In this document: one piece after another, positions 62,818-64,000 of the stretch
How the letters are laid out: each line of letters starts with the position of its first letter
Numbering within the stretch: position 1 is the first letter of the stretch
Source of the DNA: Acridotheres tristis
Lineage: Eukaryota; Chordata; Aves; Passeriformes; Sturnidae
Reading direction: 5' to 3'
DNA length: 64,000 nt
Assembly: GCA_037013685.1 (NCBI GenBank)
Contig: CM072919.1
Location: 46,822,616 to 46,886,615, forward strand
Position numbers and translations under genes: made by a program
The notes under the pieces: generated by a model
What the model saw: the letters and a program-made list of their open reading frames with translations, nothing else
The model's database searches: none
Told to the model about the DNA's origin: nothing

Positions 62818-63944
62818 GACCAGCCATGAACGAACCCCCAAAATTCTATTGTACATAAAGAAAAACTCACCCTTCCAAAAAGGAGCACCCTCAGGTATAT
62901 TGGCAGTCAAGGTCCACCACACCCCCTCCCCAAAAATGTCCCCTTGGCACCCCAGGAAGGGCCAGGGCTGTCACAGAGTGAAAATGAGATCAGAGAGCTG
63001 AAAGACAGCAAGCAGTAGAAGAAAGTATCCCCACCACAGGAATGTGAAAATAGCTATATTAATTTACTTTTCCTCAACTGAAATATTTACTCCCAGCTGT
63101 TTGAAATGAGTGGCAAGCTGCTGTGCTAGCCAAAGGTGGTTTTCTCTATAAGGGTAGCACTTTTGCTTTCCCAGGTGAAAAGAGCAAAAGTGTTCAAGTT
63201 ACAAAATAGACAGTTAAACTTCTATAATGGGCTCCTTAATGAGGTCTTTTCATTTTCCTTTCTTAAAGAATTCAAGAATCCAGAGAAGCTGGTGAAGCAT
63301 CCTGAAAATGATGTATTTCCCCTTCTCTGAGGAAGGAGCAAAAATAATAGTGAGGGTACACAACTTTCCGTGGCAATTTTCAGTGCTCAGAGTAGCATAA
63401 GTTTCACATGGATGCTGCTGTCTAGGCAGGACTGAGCAACACAAATGTCACATGGTCCTCTGGTATTAACATGCCTTTCATTGCATTGTTTGGTCAATAG
63501 CTGTGTTTTTATTAAAAGATTTCTTCTGAGAATAACAATGAGAAGAAGTACTATGTGCCACTTTACCAACCTTTCAACATGGGCTATTCACTTCTTTTCA
63601 TGAAACTTCTCAGCATCCAGGGAAAAAAAACTATGTCAGATTCTCAATATAGCACTACTAATTACATGTCTTTAACTGGGTGGCACTTGAATTCAATTTG
63701 CTTTTAAAAACCAAATAAGCTAGGTGTCCACATGAAGTCATACCAATAGAAGTGAAAAAACTTCTTTAGACGTTCTTCAAACTTACTTCAAAGTATGTAC
63801 GGGACAGATACTAAAAGTGTCATTATTTAGCAAAATAATTGTAATTGATGCTGTAATATGCACTAGGCTAGATTTTGCCTTCAAATGAACCTTATAAAGT
63901 CAAGAGGAAAAGGCACACAAGATTTGGTTTCAAAACAGATGGAT

Positions 63945-64000
63945 AGAATTATAGAATCATAGACTGGTTTGGGTTGGGAAGGGACCTTGAAGATCATCTA
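63945..64000 (-). mobile_element. CR1 LINE 3' end, truncated by window edge
   Basis: TAGAATTATAGAATCATAGA, then CTGGTTTGGGTTGGGAAGGG and ACCTTGAAGATCATCTA is a well-preserved antisense CR1 3' terminus. The element body continues beyond position 64000. Confidence 0.93.

Larger units (their letters stand above)
49311..64000. other. Intergenic region upstream of ADAMTSL1
   Basis: No coding exon is recognised. Apart from the CR1 at 51541-51985, the possible LTR at 59600-59835, T/A runs (53640-53710, 59028-59043) and the CR1 at the right edge, the DNA is AT-rich and unique-looking with only chance ORFs under about 110 codons outside the CR1. In human, the next gene upstream of ADAMTSL1 is SH3GL2, several hundred kb away. 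A similar gene-poor interval is expected here, but this is inferred. Confidence 0.6.

Noticed and set aside
1..64000. CRISPR arrays, tRNA/rRNA genes, prokaryotic operons or phage
   Set aside because: No regularly spaced direct repeats, no tRNA-like cloverleaf or rRNA motif noticed, and the coding density and repeats are those of a vertebrate.

Overview
The window is vertebrate nuclear DNA and almost certainly from a bird, most likely a passerine. The evidence is repeated CR1 LINE fragments (several with the CR1 3' tail), two LTRs of types I recognise from songbird genomes, AT-rich non-coding sequence, and one widely spaced multi-exon gene. There are no bacterial-style operons, no CRISPR array and no dense coding.

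The one gene I can support is the 5' part of ADAMTSL1 (ADAMTS-like 1, punctin-1) on the minus strand. It runs from a GC/CpG-rich promoter region (about 48.76-49.31 kb) down through four coding exons: exon 1 at 48764-48820 (start codon and signal peptide), exon 2 at 34057-34184 (first thrombospondin type-1 repeat), exon 3 at 21927-21972 (46-nt exon completing most of that repeat) and exon 4 at 11500-11736 (last repeat cysteine, then cysteine-rich domain). They join without a frame break into 156 codons (57+128+46+237 nt), with consensus splice sites at each junction. The gene continues beyond the left edge. The product is a secreted extracellular-matrix glycoprotein related to ADAMTS proteases but without their catalytic domain. 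Human ADAMTSL1 lies on 9p, a region largely orthologous to the avian Z chromosome, so Z linkage is likely but inferred.

Layout: 1-11499 is intron 4 (partial), with CR1 tails, a hexanucleotide repeat, a roughly 62-unit GGAA microsatellite, an ERVL-type LTR, a complete solo LTR with a 5-bp target-site duplication, a near-perfect palindrome and a long CR1. 11737-21926 is intron 3, nearly repeat-free apart from short CR1 tails. 21973-34056 is intron 2, with two CR1 blocks, one out of canonical order. 34185-48763 is intron 1, with a CR1, A/C-rich and purine/T-rich low-complexity DNA and a GC-richer patch near the promoter. 48821-49310 is the putative promoter and 5' UTR. 49311-64000 is upstream intergenic DNA with a CR1, a possible LTR and the start of another CR1 at the right edge.

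No undescribed biological system was found. The points most worth a second look are the exon-phase arrangement, an upstream ORF in the promoter region, an 83-nt identical block shared by two otherwise diverged CR1 copies, the shuffled CR1 near 26.5-27 kb, the giant GGAA repeat and the solo LTR. Most long open frames are artefacts of repeats or of stop-poor GC-rich DNA.
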